Source: Pelosinus fermentans DSM 17108 (lineage in GTDB: Bacteria > Bacillota > Negativicutes > DSM-13327). From it: a DNA stretch of 64,000 nucleotides. A program made the position numbers and the translations under genes. Under the pieces are notes generated by a model. That model saw only the letters and a program-made list of their open reading frames with translations. It had not been told where the DNA came from and ran no database searches. Each line of letters opens with the position of its first letter. Positions within the stretch are counted from its first letter, which is position 1. The stretch is from contig NZ_AKVN02000001.1 in NCBI RefSeq assembly GCF_000271485.2, positions 438,001-502,000 of the forward strand, in the 5' to 3' direction. Shown piece after piece: positions 1 through 8,075 of the stretch.

Positions 1-109
1 ATTGAAAAGGGATTCACCCCTTGACTATATGAGGCTGACTGACAGTAATGTCTGCAGATGTTGTAGATTTTTGTCTAAACATATGATATAATTATGTCAA
101 TAGCAAGGG

Positions 110-140
110 CGCTGTTTTCTTAAGAAAAAACAGCGTCTTT
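110..140 (+). terminator. Intrinsic terminator-like hairpin
   Basis: CGCTGTTTT and AAAACAGCG arms around CTTAAG, followed by TCTTTTTAG. It probably ends a gene lying left of the window and insulates the DcuC gene. The remaining bases of 1-240 hold no convincing gene; a TATAAT at 87-92 lacks a good -35 partner. Confidence 0.6.
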
Positions 141-240
141 TTAGTTTAATTCAGCAAGAAAGGAAGGGGGATAGATTTATTTGAAATAAGAAGTTACATA
201 AATGTTTTTATAAATTTTTTTAGAGGGAGAGAATTTTTTT

Positions 241-1494
241 ATGATGACTGCTGTTGGTATTATTGTAGTAATTGTTACAGTTTACTTTTTGATCAAGCGT
301 TATGATGCGCGACTGGTATTATTAGCTTCTGGTATTATTATGGCTTGTGTGGCGGGGACGCCGATGGTTTCTTTAAATGCTTTTGCAAAAGAAATGACCA
401 ATAGCGGGCTGATTCAAGCAGTTTGTTCCGTTATGGGTTTTGCAATGGTAATGAAGTATACAGAATGTGATAAACATTTAATTAATCTTATGGCAAACGG
501 TCTTGCCAAGGTTCGACCTCTTTTGATTCCGGGTGTGGTTTTGGCTACCTATGCAGTCAATGTAGCACTGCCAAGTGCTGCGGGAACGGCAGCGGCTGCA
601 GGGGCGATTTTTGTACCGTTGATGATGTCGGCAGGTGTACATCCGGCGATGGCGGGAGCAGCGGTAAAATGCGGTACATATGGCAGTATGCTGAATCCAG
701 GTTTGGCACATAACCCGTTTGTAGCCAAGATTGCCGGTGTGGGTGTTATGGAGGTTATTGCATTCCACTTTAAAGCGAATATTGCGTCTTTGCTTACAGC
801 AACAATTTTGATTACGTTAATCGCTTATTACAAAAAAGAGCATAAAGGGTATAAAGCCGAAGGTTTTGAGGCAGAGGCATCTTTCAAGGTAAACATTCTA
901 TACGCATTGATGCCGATTTTTCCGATTGTCATTTTAATCTTAGGTGCAATGGCAATTGTTCCGGCATTTAAGATGGGTGTTCCAGAAGCCATGGTTATCG
1001 GTTCTTTACTTGCGCTGTTAGTAACGAGAAAAAATCCTGTTAATTTGAGCAATGCATTCTTCGATGGTATGGGAAAAGCGTATGGTGAAATTCTTGGTAT
1101 CATCATTGCGGCAGGTGTATTTGTTTCTGGATTGACAGCAATTGGACTTGTAAAAGCTTTTACCGATTCAATGCTGAGCAATCCAGCAATTGTTAAGGTT
1201 TGTGCAGCAGTGGGTCCATTTATTTTAGGATTGGTTGTTGGTTCCGGTGATGCGGCAACTTTCGCATTTAATCAAGCTATTACACCACATGCAGCCGATT
1301 TTGGCATGTCAGTGGTGCAAATGGGCAGCATGGCCACACTCGGTGGTACGCTAGGGCGCACAATGTCACCGATTGCCGGTGCCACAATTATCATAGCTGG
1401 TATTGCTGGTGTCAATCCGATGGAAATCGCAAAACGTAACTGCTTGCCAATGGTAGGCGCTATGATAGTCGGTATGTTATTCTTGTTAGCGTAG
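241..1494 (+). CDS. dcuC: DcuC-family anaerobic C4-dicarboxylate carrier
   Basis: A 417-residue, almost wholly hydrophobic protein with about ten or more membrane segments and few charged loops, except a basic loop near residues 195-205. The overall pattern, with the conserved stretches around VNVALPSAAGT (about 102-112) and GSMLNPGLAHNPF (about 148-160), matches the DcuC family, which exchanges or takes up succinate, fumarate and related dicarboxylates in anaerobes. The ATG is preceded by GAGGGAGAG. The CapA-like gene follows after 53 bp and may be cotranscribed. The substrate is inferred from the family only; distant DcuC-like proteins can carry other organic acids. Confidence 0.8.
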   Translation: MMTAVGIIVVIVTVYFLIKRYDARLVLLASGIIMACVAGTPMVSLNAFAKEMTNSGLIQAVCSVMGFAMVMKYTECDKHLINLMANGLAKVRPLLIPGVVLATYAVNVALPSAAGTAAAAGAIFVPLMMSAGVHPAMAGAAVKCGTYGSMLNPGLAHNPFVAKIAGVGVMEVIAFHFKANIASLLTATILITLIAYYKKEHKGYKAEGFEAEASFKVNILYALMPIFPIVILILGAMAIVPAFKMGVPEAMVIGSLLALLVTRKNPVNLSNAFFDGMGKAYGEILGIIIAAGVFVSGLTAIGLVKAFTDSMLSNPAIVKVCAAVGPFILGLVVGSGDAATFAFNQAITPHAADFGMSVVQMGSMATLGGTLGRTMSPIAGATIIIAGIAGVNPMEIAKRNCLPMVGAMIVGMLFLLA

Positions 1495-1547
1495 AGATTG
1501 TCATCCTTCATTTGGAGCAGTAATTTTTTAAAAGGTGTTGAGGTGTT

Positions 1548-2846
1548 GTGTCGAAAATTACTATTGTAGCAGCAGGAGACTCTTTTATTACGCAGCGATT
1601 ACCGCAAGATGATCATTTTACTACATTGAAAAACTACATAGAAGCTCATGATGTTCGATTTACAAACTTTGAGATTTTATTACATGATTTTGAAGTGTAT
1701 CCCGCTCCAACAAGTGGAGGTACCTGGGCGGTTGCACGTCCGGAAGTTTTGGAAGATATCAAGCAGCTTGGTTTTAATATGATGGCCTGGGCCAATAATC
1801 ATACCATTGATTGGAATATCGACGGTGTTTTAACGACGATGAAACATCTCGATAAAAATAAATGTATCCATGCTGGTGTTGGCAGGAATTTGGCAGAGGC
1901 TTCGCAACCGCGATATCTTGATACCCCTCAAGGAAGGGTTGCGCTGATTGGTATTACATCTACGATATCGGAGTGGGGTATGGCAAGTGCGCAAAGACCT
2001 GATGTGCTTGGGCGGCCGGGGGCGAATGTCCTTCGTTATCAGTCGATTCACAAGGTACGCCACGAGGACTTTAAGAAGTTAAAGGAAATCGTTGAGCAGA
2101 CAGAGGTAAATTCGAATCGAATTTTAGACGAAAAGGAAGGCTTTGCAAAACCGGTTGAAGGCGGCTATTATGTTGGTAATATCAGGTTTGAACCATGTGA
2201 TGAGCCAGGCACGGCAACCAAGATGAATTCCAAAGATGCTGAACGTATTGTACGATCTATACGCGAAGCCGTAAGGCAGGCAGATGTTGTCTTAGTAAGT
2301 CATCATACACATGAGCGTAAAGGTTTGGAGAAAGACCGTCCAGCCGATTTTGCCCGTGATTTTGCAAAGTTGTGCATTGACAGCGGTGCACATGCTTATA
2401 TTGGCCACGGCCCGCATATTTGGCGAGGTATTGAAATCTATAAAAATCGTCCAATTTTTTATAGTATTGGCGATTTTATTTTCCAAAATGATTCAGTGGA
2501 ACGACAGCCAACAGAATTTTATGACCTTTATGATTTGGGTGTAGAAAATACTGTATCTGATGGACTGGATGCCCGCAGTGCCAATGAAACAAGAGGACTG
2601 GTTGTCGATCCTAAAGTATTTGAATCGGCCATGGTTTCTTTTGCTGTGACGGCTGGGAAAATTGATGAAATTACTTTAAAACCGCTTTCACTGGGATTTG
2701 AATACGGTAGAGCGCGTCGCGGTCGTCCTCAATTTTCCGATAAAGAAAACGGAGAACGAATTTTGCGTGATATTGCTGATTTATCGACAGCATTTGGCAC
2801 GAAAATTATGATAAAAGATGGCGTAGGAACGATTGGATTAAAATAA
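1548..2846 (+). CDS. CapA-family (PGA_cap) metallophosphoesterase-like protein
   Basis: A 432-residue protein that starts with GTG behind a GAGGTG sequence. It begins AAGDSFITQRLP and contains FTNFEILLHDFE (about 39-50), AWANNHTIDW (about 80-89), SHHTHERKG (about 251) and GHGPHIWRGIEIY (about 286), the Asp/Asn/His motifs of the CapA fold, which is related to metallophosphoesterases. CapA proteins take part in poly-gamma-glutamate export and anchoring, but many homologues outside capsule operons have unknown roles. No CapB or CapC lies nearby and no signal peptide is visible, so a capsule function is doubtful. The pairing with an upstream dicarboxylate carrier suggests a linked metabolic role, which is inference. 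Confidence 0.75.
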   Translation: MSKITIVAAGDSFITQRLPQDDHFTTLKNYIEAHDVRFTNFEILLHDFEVYPAPTSGGTWAVARPEVLEDIKQLGFNMMAWANNHTIDWNIDGVLTTMKHLDKNKCIHAGVGRNLAEASQPRYLDTPQGRVALIGITSTISEWGMASAQRPDVLGRPGANVLRYQSIHKVRHEDFKKLKEIVEQTEVNSNRILDEKEGFAKPVEGGYYVGNIRFEPCDEPGTATKMNSKDAERIVRSIREAVRQADVVLVSHHTHERKGLEKDRPADFARDFAKLCIDSGAHAYIGHGPHIWRGIEIYKNRPIFYSIGDFIFQNDSVERQPTEFYDLYDLGVENTVSDGLDARSANETRGLVVDPKVFESAMVSFAVTAGKIDEITLKPLSLGFEYGRARRGRPQFSDKENGERILRDIADLSTAFGTKIMIKDGVGTIGLK

Positions 2847-2896
2847 GGCGTTTTGCCATTAAACCGTATCGGTCAAATGTAAAAAAATAGCAAACA

Positions 2897-2937
2897 AATA
2901 GTAGCCTACAACCGTTCAATGGTTGTAGGCTACTATT
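2897..2937 (+). terminator. Bidirectional terminator hairpin
   Basis: Seventeen-base perfect arms (AATAGTAGCCTACAACC and its complement) enclose a 7-base loop between the converging capA-like gene and the minus-strand gene at 3005-3418. The sequence after it (GTTGCG) has no long T tract. Confidence 0.7.
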
Positions 2938-3004
2938 GTTGCGTAAGCGAATACCACATGCTCAGCAAGTGATTCTAAAAGCTTATATAGCTATCCCTAT
3001 ATGT

Positions 3005-3418
3005 TTAAACGGGAATTTCCTGAGCCTGGTGCGCGGTGATCCAGCTTTTGCATTCGCCTGGTGCGGCGGGAATGATTAGAACATTGTTGAGGTTAGGCAT
3101 TTGATCGATTTGATTGAGAAGAACCGGGTTGGGATGAATAGCCAGCACGCTGCCGGTATGATCCACCGGGAAATTATTCTTGGTGGTCATAATTTTAAGT
3201 GTGACGGTGCCAATTTTAAATTCAGCGGCAAGGATGGATTCCCGAATCTGAAATTGAGTTAGTTCTGTATCTTGCAAGGCGGCTTCCAGCGTACTTTTTT
3301 GGACGCCAGCTAAGATGCCATGATGCGGGATATGATAAATACATTGCCTTGTCAGCCAGATTATACCAGCATTAATGGCTTCTGGATGGGAGTTGTTGTT
3401 AATGTAATAATATTGCAT
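3005..3418 (-). CDS. Hypothetical protein, about 137 aa
   Basis: Family not recognised. The start is placed at the ATG giving MQYYYINNNS because GAGGTGG sits seven bases ahead of it; an upstream in-frame ATG lies only one base after this site. The product is soluble, with no membrane segment or signal peptide. It contains the sequence TRQCIYHIPHHGILAGVQ and a C-terminal half rich in short beta-like stretches, ending QAQEIPV. It stands alone between a shared terminator and the promoter region of the MarR gene, transcribed away from the latter. A real gene is supported by the good ribosome binding site and normal codon use. Confidence 0.6.
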   Translation of the reverse strand: MQYYYINNNSHPEAINAGIIWLTRQCIYHIPHHGILAGVQKSTLEAALQDTELTQFQIRESILAAEFKIGTVTLKIMTTKNNFPVDHTGSVLAIHPNPVLLNQIDQMPNLNNVLIIPAAPGECKSWITAHQAQEIPV

Positions 3419-3681
3419 ATTCATTCCACCTCGTATAGTCTCATAAAGGTTATCAGGACTTCGTTCTAAAAGAAGTATATCAAGAACCATGAATATGTCA
3501 ATAATTAATGTTCAAATTGTGTTATAAAAGGTAATTTGTGTCAATAAGACGAGTATCGACTAATGCATTGCAGAATTTTATTTTTTTATATGAAACCAAA
3601 TCATATAGTATGGGATACATTTTCGATATGATTTTAATAGGGTGTCCAGATTAGAGGAACATATGCTTATCCTGCTTTTTA

Positions 3682-3731
3682 TTGACAAATAAATAAGATT
3701 GTCATATTATTGTGTCCATGGATACAATAAT
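3682..3731 (+). promoter_or_regulatory. MarR-gene promoter with overlapping palindromic operators
   Basis: TTGACA (3682-3687), a 17-base spacer and TATTAT (3705-3710) form a near-consensus promoter. TGACAA (3683-3688) and TTGTCA (3699-3704) are inverted across the spacer. A second 26-bp palindrome, ATTATTGTGTCCA with its inverse (3706-3731, one mismatch per arm), covers the -10 box, the likely transcript start and the start codon. The layout fits autorepression by the encoded MarR protein. Confidence 0.7.
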
Positions 3732-4182
3732 TAAAGCTTTATTATTACAATTCGCGGAGCTATATGAAAAACAAGATATTTTATCTAAGATTACATCACA
3801 GGAATTTCTTCATGGCTACGGCTATTCAGAAATTCACTGTATTGATGTAATTGGTCGTATGGAAGATTCCAATGCTACTCGAATAGCAAAAGAATTATCT
3901 ATGACTAGAAGCGCCATCAGTAAAATAACAAAAAAACTGGTACAAAGAGGCGACATTATCAATTATCAAAACCCTAGTAATCAAAAAGAAATTTGTTTTA
4001 AATTAACAAAGAAAGGATATTCTTTATTTAAAGAGCATGAGCAACGTCATTTGGCTTGGGAAAAGCGTGATAGAGAGTTTTTAGAAAAAATCAGTACTAA
4101 AAATCTAGAGACTGTTAGTACTTTCCTAGTCGATTTCAACAGTTATTTAAATGAACAAATTAAGACGTTAAATAAGAAATAG
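3718..4182 (+). CDS. MarR-family transcriptional regulator
   Basis: A protein of 154 residues (156 if the GTG at 3712 is used). The winged-helix region around residues 50-95 contains NATRIAKELSMTRSAISKITKKL, a typical MarR recognition helix, followed by the wing ending in EICFKLTKKGYSLF. It probably controls the three following genes, which begin 11 bases after its stop codon. The -10 box ends only seven bases before the ATG, so the transcript would have almost no leader, and no Shine-Dalgarno sequence is present before either start. The effector is unknown. Confidence 0.85.
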   Translation: MDTIIKALLLQFAELYEKQDILSKITSQEFLHGYGYSEIHCIDVIGRMEDSNATRIAKELSMTRSAISKITKKLVQRGDIINYQNPSNQKEICFKLTKKGYSLFKEHEQRHLAWEKRDREFLEKISTKNLETVSTFLVDFNSYLNEQIKTLNKK

Positions 4183-4193
4183 GAGTGAAACAC

Positions 4194-4772
4194 ATGTTAG
4201 TCGATTTAACCGTCAAAATCTCACCAGAGATCAACAAAAATGCTGCCGATAATGAGAAAAAGGTATCTTATGGTCATTTAGGCACTCACTTTGACGTCAT
4301 GAACCAGGAATTTCCTTTGGAATTTGTAAAAAGAAAAGCAATTGTTTTTGATGTCAGAAATATCTTGAATCGAGATATCTCGATTCAAGATATAAACATT
4401 GAGCTAGTACAAAAAAATATGTTTGTTGCATTTTATACAGAGTTTATTGAACAAGAACCTTATGGATCGAAAGCCTATTTTACAAAGCATCCCCAGTTAT
4501 CGGATGAATTAATTAATATACTTTTAGAAAAGGAGATCTCCATTATTGGTATTGATTGTGCGGGGGTAAGGCGTGGTAAAGAGCATACCCCAAAAGATCA
4601 ATATTGCGCAGACAGGGGGGTTTTTATCGTAGAAAACTTATGCAACCTGTCGGAAATCTTAGAAGAAAGAAAATCAAACACATTCGTAGCAAATACTTAC
4701 CCGCTAAACTTTTCCGGAATGACCGGTTTACCATGCAGGGTTGTTGCTGAATTTAGGAAAGAATCATGTTGA
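4194..4772 (+). CDS. Cyclase-family (kynurenine formamidase-like) hydrolase
   Basis: A 192-residue protein; the ATG at 4194 is chosen because AGGAG lies seven bases upstream, whereas the GTG at 4185 overlaps that site. It carries the family's metal-binding signature as YGHLGTHFD (about residues 23-31) and later GIDCAGVRRGKEH and the C-terminal LPLNFSGMTGLPCR-like stretch. Members of PF04199 are metal-dependent amidohydrolases such as N-formylkynurenine formamidase and isatin hydrolase. It overlaps the following short reading frame at 4766. The neighbouring deformylase-like gene hints at formyl-amide chemistry, which is inference. Confidence 0.75.
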   Translation: MLVDLTVKISPEINKNAADNEKKVSYGHLGTHFDVMNQEFPLEFVKRKAIVFDVRNILNRDISIQDINIELVQKNMFVAFYTEFIEQEPYGSKAYFTKHPQLSDELINILLEKEISIIGIDCAGVRRGKEHTPKDQYCADRGVFIVENLCNLSEILEERKSNTFVANTYPLNFSGMTGLPCRVVAEFRKESC

Positions 4773-4906
4773 AAATTAATTTGACGATTAGAAGCATTCC
4801 TGCAATTCTGTGGGGAGAGTCATCGGATAAACTAGTTATTGCTGTTCACGGAAACATGTCCAGAAAGGATGTTGAAAAATGGCTGTACGAGAAATATTAC
4901 TCTTAG
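4766..4906 (+). pseudogene. Truncated alpha/beta-hydrolase N-terminal stub
   Basis: A 46-codon frame starts at the ATG overlapping the cyclase stop. It encodes MLKINLTIRSIPAILWGE, then KLVIAVHGNMSRKD and stops at YYS. The VIAVHGNMS stretch is the oxyanion-loop start (HG) of alpha/beta hydrolases, but the rest of the fold, including nucleophile and catalytic histidine, is absent. Its last 28 bases overlap the start of the deformylase-like gene, so the truncation may have arisen by deletion that joined the two genes. It could alternatively be a short translated coupling peptide. Confidence 0.55.
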
Positions 4907-5400
4907 GAAATGAATCTCTTTATAATGTTTCACGCGAAGTTACCGAAAATATGGATAAAAGAATTCAAGTAGTTAATGATTTACACGATACAATTATAAA
5001 TTTCAGAAAAAAATATGGCTTTGGCAGGGCGATTGCTGCTCCTCAAATTGGAGAATTTTTAAGAATTATCTATATGAATTTTGATAATAAATCATATGCC
5101 CTAATTAACCCCAGATTGGAATTTGGAGAAGAACAGTTCCAAGTGTGGGATGACTGTATGAGTTTTCCCGGATTGGAAGTAAAGTTAAATAGATATAAAA
5201 AATGTAGAATATTTTATAAGGATCTACAATGGAGTGATTGTTTTTTAGAATTTGAGGATGATTTATCTGAACTAATTCAGCATGAATACGATCATTTAGA
5301 TGGGATCTTAGCAGTACAAAGAGCAATAGATAATAAATCATTTAGAATTAACCCTGAGAGATCGGGATGTTTTTTATCATATCCTAATTTACACCTTTGA
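4879..5400 (+). CDS. Divergent peptide deformylase-like protein
   Basis: A 173-residue member of the peptide deformylase family, which removes the formyl group from N-formyl-methionine. Motif I reads GFGRAIAAPQIG (about 47-58). Motif II has the metal-ligand cysteine (C93) but in WDDCMSFPG rather than EGCLS, and motif III is HEYDHLDG (135-142) with both metal histidines and the catalytic glutamate. All catalytic residues are therefore present although the surroundings are altered. It is placed last in a MarR-controlled run next to a formamidase-like gene, so a specialised amide substrate is as likely as housekeeping deformylation. Confidence 0.75.
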   Translation: MAVREILLLGNESLYNVSREVTENMDKRIQVVNDLHDTIINFRKKYGFGRAIAAPQIGEFLRIIYMNFDNKSYALINPRLEFGEEQFQVWDDCMSFPGLEVKLNRYKKCRIFYKDLQWSDCFLEFEDDLSELIQHEYDHLDGILAVQRAIDNKSFRINPERSGCFLSYPNLHL

Positions 5401-5561
5401 TAAAACCTATTATGATCCTAATCCCCAAAATCATGACGTTAACAGTCAAAGAAAATAAATCCAATCGTTTAATTTACAAAATTTAGTTTGCATGCCAATG
5501 GTGGCAAGTAAATCGATAATCTAAAATATAGAAGTCTTTAGCATTCATAATTTGGGCAGAT

Positions 5562-5588
5562 GGGACAAGGAACCTGTCCCCGTGTCCC
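5562..5588 (+). repeat. Short REP-like repeat core
   Basis: GGGACAAGGAACC followed by TGTCCCCGTGTCCC, able to fold as GGGACA/TGTCCC. This is a stand-alone copy of the 3' core of the large intergenic module. Apart from it and the following terminator, 5401-5725 shows nothing else. Confidence 0.8.
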
Positions 5589-5607
5589 ATTCTAGCATCA
5601 AATGAAA

Positions 5608-5648
5608 AAGGCTAAGAAAATTTTCAGACGAAAATTTCTTAGCCTTTA
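5608..5648 (-). terminator. Bidirectional terminator
   Basis: AAAGGCTAAGAAA.. and ..TTTCTTAGCCTTT arms around a short AGACG loop, A-rich on the left and T-rich on the right. It serves the minus-strand aldolase operon end and the plus-strand deformylase-like run. Confidence 0.75.
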
Positions 5649-5725
5649 ATCTTTTTGATCAGCTTTTATTAAACATAACAAAAAGAATATCGCCTGTCAA
5701 TAAGAATGATGGTGACACTAAGCTC

Positions 5726-6622
5726 CTATTTATTACGCCATAACTGATCAGCAAAACCAGACAAAGAAGCTTTTGTATCTTCGGTCAGTGCAGTCAATGG
5801 TGCTTTGCAGTTTTCCTGCATACCCAAACCTAACTCTGCCATAGCCCACTTCATCACAGGATTGAATGGTGTATGGACTTCATAAAAGCGCATTCTTTCA
5901 TCAATCGATCGTTGTGTCTTTATAATTTGACTCAAATCTTCCTTGCGAAGAGATTCTATGACCTCAGCACATAGAGACGGATATACATTCGATAACGCAC
6001 CGATACAACCGTCACCACCGGAAATAACCGTTGGAATGCAATTATTATCATATCCAGTATAAACAATGAAATCCGGATACTTAGATTTTACGAGCTGAAT
6101 ATACTGTTGCGTATGTCGAAGCACGGCATGTGTATCTTTCATGCCCTCTAGATGGTCATGCTTAGCTAGTAGGCGCAAAAAGGTGTCCACTGTTACATCA
6201 TAACCAGTACGGTCTTCGTAATTATAGATATAAACTGGTCCTTTTACATCTGTTAAAAGATTATCATAATAGTTAAATACATCCTCCTGGTTGCAAGCAC
6301 TATAATATGGACCTACTACAAGTACTGATGTTGCACCTGCTTTTAAAGCCAAATTTGATAAATCCACCGTTTCCTTGTATGCCATACGTCCTGTGCCTGC
6401 CATCACAATGGCTCGATTACCAATATATGAAATCGCATCCAATATAAATTCCTTAATCTCCTCATACGTAAAAGCATAGAACTCTCCAGAACTGCCTCCA
6501 ACCAAAATTCCATCAATTCCTGCATCAATCAATGTGTCGTACAGCTTATGCATCGTTTCATAATCTACCGTACCATCGGCATTGATCGATGTCAAAATCG
6601 GACTAATATATTTACAATTCAA
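5726..6622 (-). CDS. DapA/NanA-family 2-keto-3-deoxy acid aldolase (YjhH/YagE-like)
   Basis: A 298-residue class I aldolase of the dihydrodipicolinate synthase family. It has GGSSGE (42-47), the tyrosine region YIYNYEDRTG (131-140) and the Schiff-base lysine K162 in EGMKDTHA. The start is TTG, eight bases after AGGAGG. In E. coli YjhH and YagE, encoded beside the xylonate dehydratases YjhG and YagF, cleave 2-keto-3-deoxy-D-pentonate to pyruvate and glycolaldehyde. The same gene neighbourhood here supports that role. It is the last gene of the minus-strand operon, 75 bp after the permease. Confidence 0.85.
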   Translation of the reverse strand: MNCKYISPILTSINADGTVDYETMHKLYDTLIDAGIDGILVGGSSGEFYAFTYEEIKEFILDAISYIGNRAIVMAGTGRMAYKETVDLSNLALKAGATSVLVVGPYYSACNQEDVFNYYDNLLTDVKGPVYIYNYEDRTGYDVTVDTFLRLLAKHDHLEGMKDTHAVLRHTQQYIQLVKSKYPDFIVYTGYDNNCIPTVISGGDGCIGALSNVYPSLCAEVIESLRKEDLSQIIKTQRSIDERMRFYEVHTPFNPVMKWAMAELGLGMQENCKAPLTALTEDTKASLSGFADQLWRNK

Positions 6623-6697
6623 TTCAAATTCCTCCTATATCCTACAATTAAATATCTACTTTGTTGGTTACCCTTAAAATATCTATTCGGATCATCA

Positions 6698-8041
6698 CTA
6701 TTTAATGATTGCATCTAACGCCAAAATAAACATCAGCCCTACAACAGAAGTAATTGTCGATAACAATGTCCAGGTAGCAAACGTTTCTTTCAAAGTTAAG
6801 CCGAAATATTCCTTAACCATCCAAAATCCAGCATCATTAACATGTGATGCAATGGCACTGCCGCAACCTGTTGCTAAGGTGACCAATGCCAAATTAGCAT
6901 CATATTGAGCTAACATCGGAATAACTAAACCAGCCGTAGATATCGCCGCAACAGTTGCTGAGCCTAAAGAAATACGCAATATCGCTGCAACAATCCATGC
7001 TAAAAGAATGGGAGACATAGATGTCCCAGCAAATATAACTGCTATATACTTGCCGACTCCGCCATTAATAAGCACTTGCTTAAAAGCTCCGCCGCCGCCA
7101 ATAATCAATAACATCATACCGATAGAGGCTGCTGCTGACGAACAAGATCTGGTAATTTCTTTAATAGAAATATTTCTATTAATTCCCATCGTATACACTG
7201 CAATCACTAAAGAAATTAGCATTGCTACGGATGGATCGCCAACAAATGCAATCACTTTAAACACAACATTTGTGCCAGCATTGCCGATTACCATTTTTAC
7301 ACCAGTAGCGATCAGCATTAGAATCACCGGAAACATGGCTGTTAATAAACTAATATTAAAACTTGGCGTATCATCGAGATTAAATTCTTTTTGATCGCCC
7401 AAAGAATCAATACTTCCTCTCTTCTCAAATGCCGAAGGAACTATCTTTTTTGCCAGTCGAGTAAATATTGGACCGGCTATAAGAACGGTGGGGATAGCCA
7501 CAATAATACCATATAACAAGACTTTCCCAATATCAGCTCCATACTCCCCAGCGATTACTGTAGGACCTGGATGTGGCGGAAGAAAACTATGTGTAGCCAA
7601 TAATGCTGCCAGCATTGGGATACCCAAAGATAATAGCGACACCTTCATTTCTTTTGCAATCGAGAAAACAATAGGAATCAACAATACTAACCCGACTTCA
7701 AAAAACATTGCGATTCCAACAATAAATGAGGAAACTACAACGGCCCACTCTATTTTAGTCTCGCCAAATTTATTAATTAAGGTCATTGCAATTCGTTGCG
7801 CACCACCAGCATCAGCTACCAGTCGGCCGAGCATAGCACCCAAACCAAATATGAGCGCAATATGCCCCAGCGTTCCACCAATACCGGTTTCTATCGTGGA
7901 AACAACTTTTTCCATAGGAATTCCCAGTGTAAGGGCTACACAAAATGATACTATCAGGAGTGCAACAAATGTATTTAATTTAAATTTAGAAATTAAAACA
8001 ATTAATAGAATGACGCCTATTGCAACAATTACTAATGGCAT
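6698..8041 (-). CDS. GntP-family sugar-acid permease (YjhF-like)
   Basis: A 447-residue polytopic membrane protein with about 12 or more hydrophobic segments. The conserved GntP stretches are visible, for example FGLGAMLGRLVADAGGAQRIA, SFLPPHPGPTVIAGEYGADIG and the C-terminal ASHVNDAGFWMVKEYFGL. Members import gluconate and related aldonates with protons. The gene begins at an ATG seven bases after GGAGGT and lies between the aldolase and the dehydratase, which matches the E. coli yjhF arrangement, so D-xylonate or a similar pentonate is the likely substrate. Confidence 0.9.
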   Translation of the reverse strand: MPLVIVAIGVILLIVLISKFKLNTFVALLIVSFCVALTLGIPMEKVVSTIETGIGGTLGHIALIFGLGAMLGRLVADAGGAQRIAMTLINKFGETKIEWAVVVSSFIVGIAMFFEVGLVLLIPIVFSIAKEMKVSLLSLGIPMLAALLATHSFLPPHPGPTVIAGEYGADIGKVLLYGIIVAIPTVLIAGPIFTRLAKKIVPSAFEKRGSIDSLGDQKEFNLDDTPSFNISLLTAMFPVILMLIATGVKMVIGNAGTNVVFKVIAFVGDPSVAMLISLVIAVYTMGINRNISIKEITRSCSSAAASIGMMLLIIGGGGAFKQVLINGGVGKYIAVIFAGTSMSPILLAWIVAAILRISLGSATVAAISTAGLVIPMLAQYDANLALVTLATGCGSAIASHVNDAGFWMVKEYFGLTLKETFATWTLLSTITSVVGLMFILALDAIIK

Positions 8042-8075
8042 AGATTTACCTCCTAATTTTTACTGGTGTTGTTAT

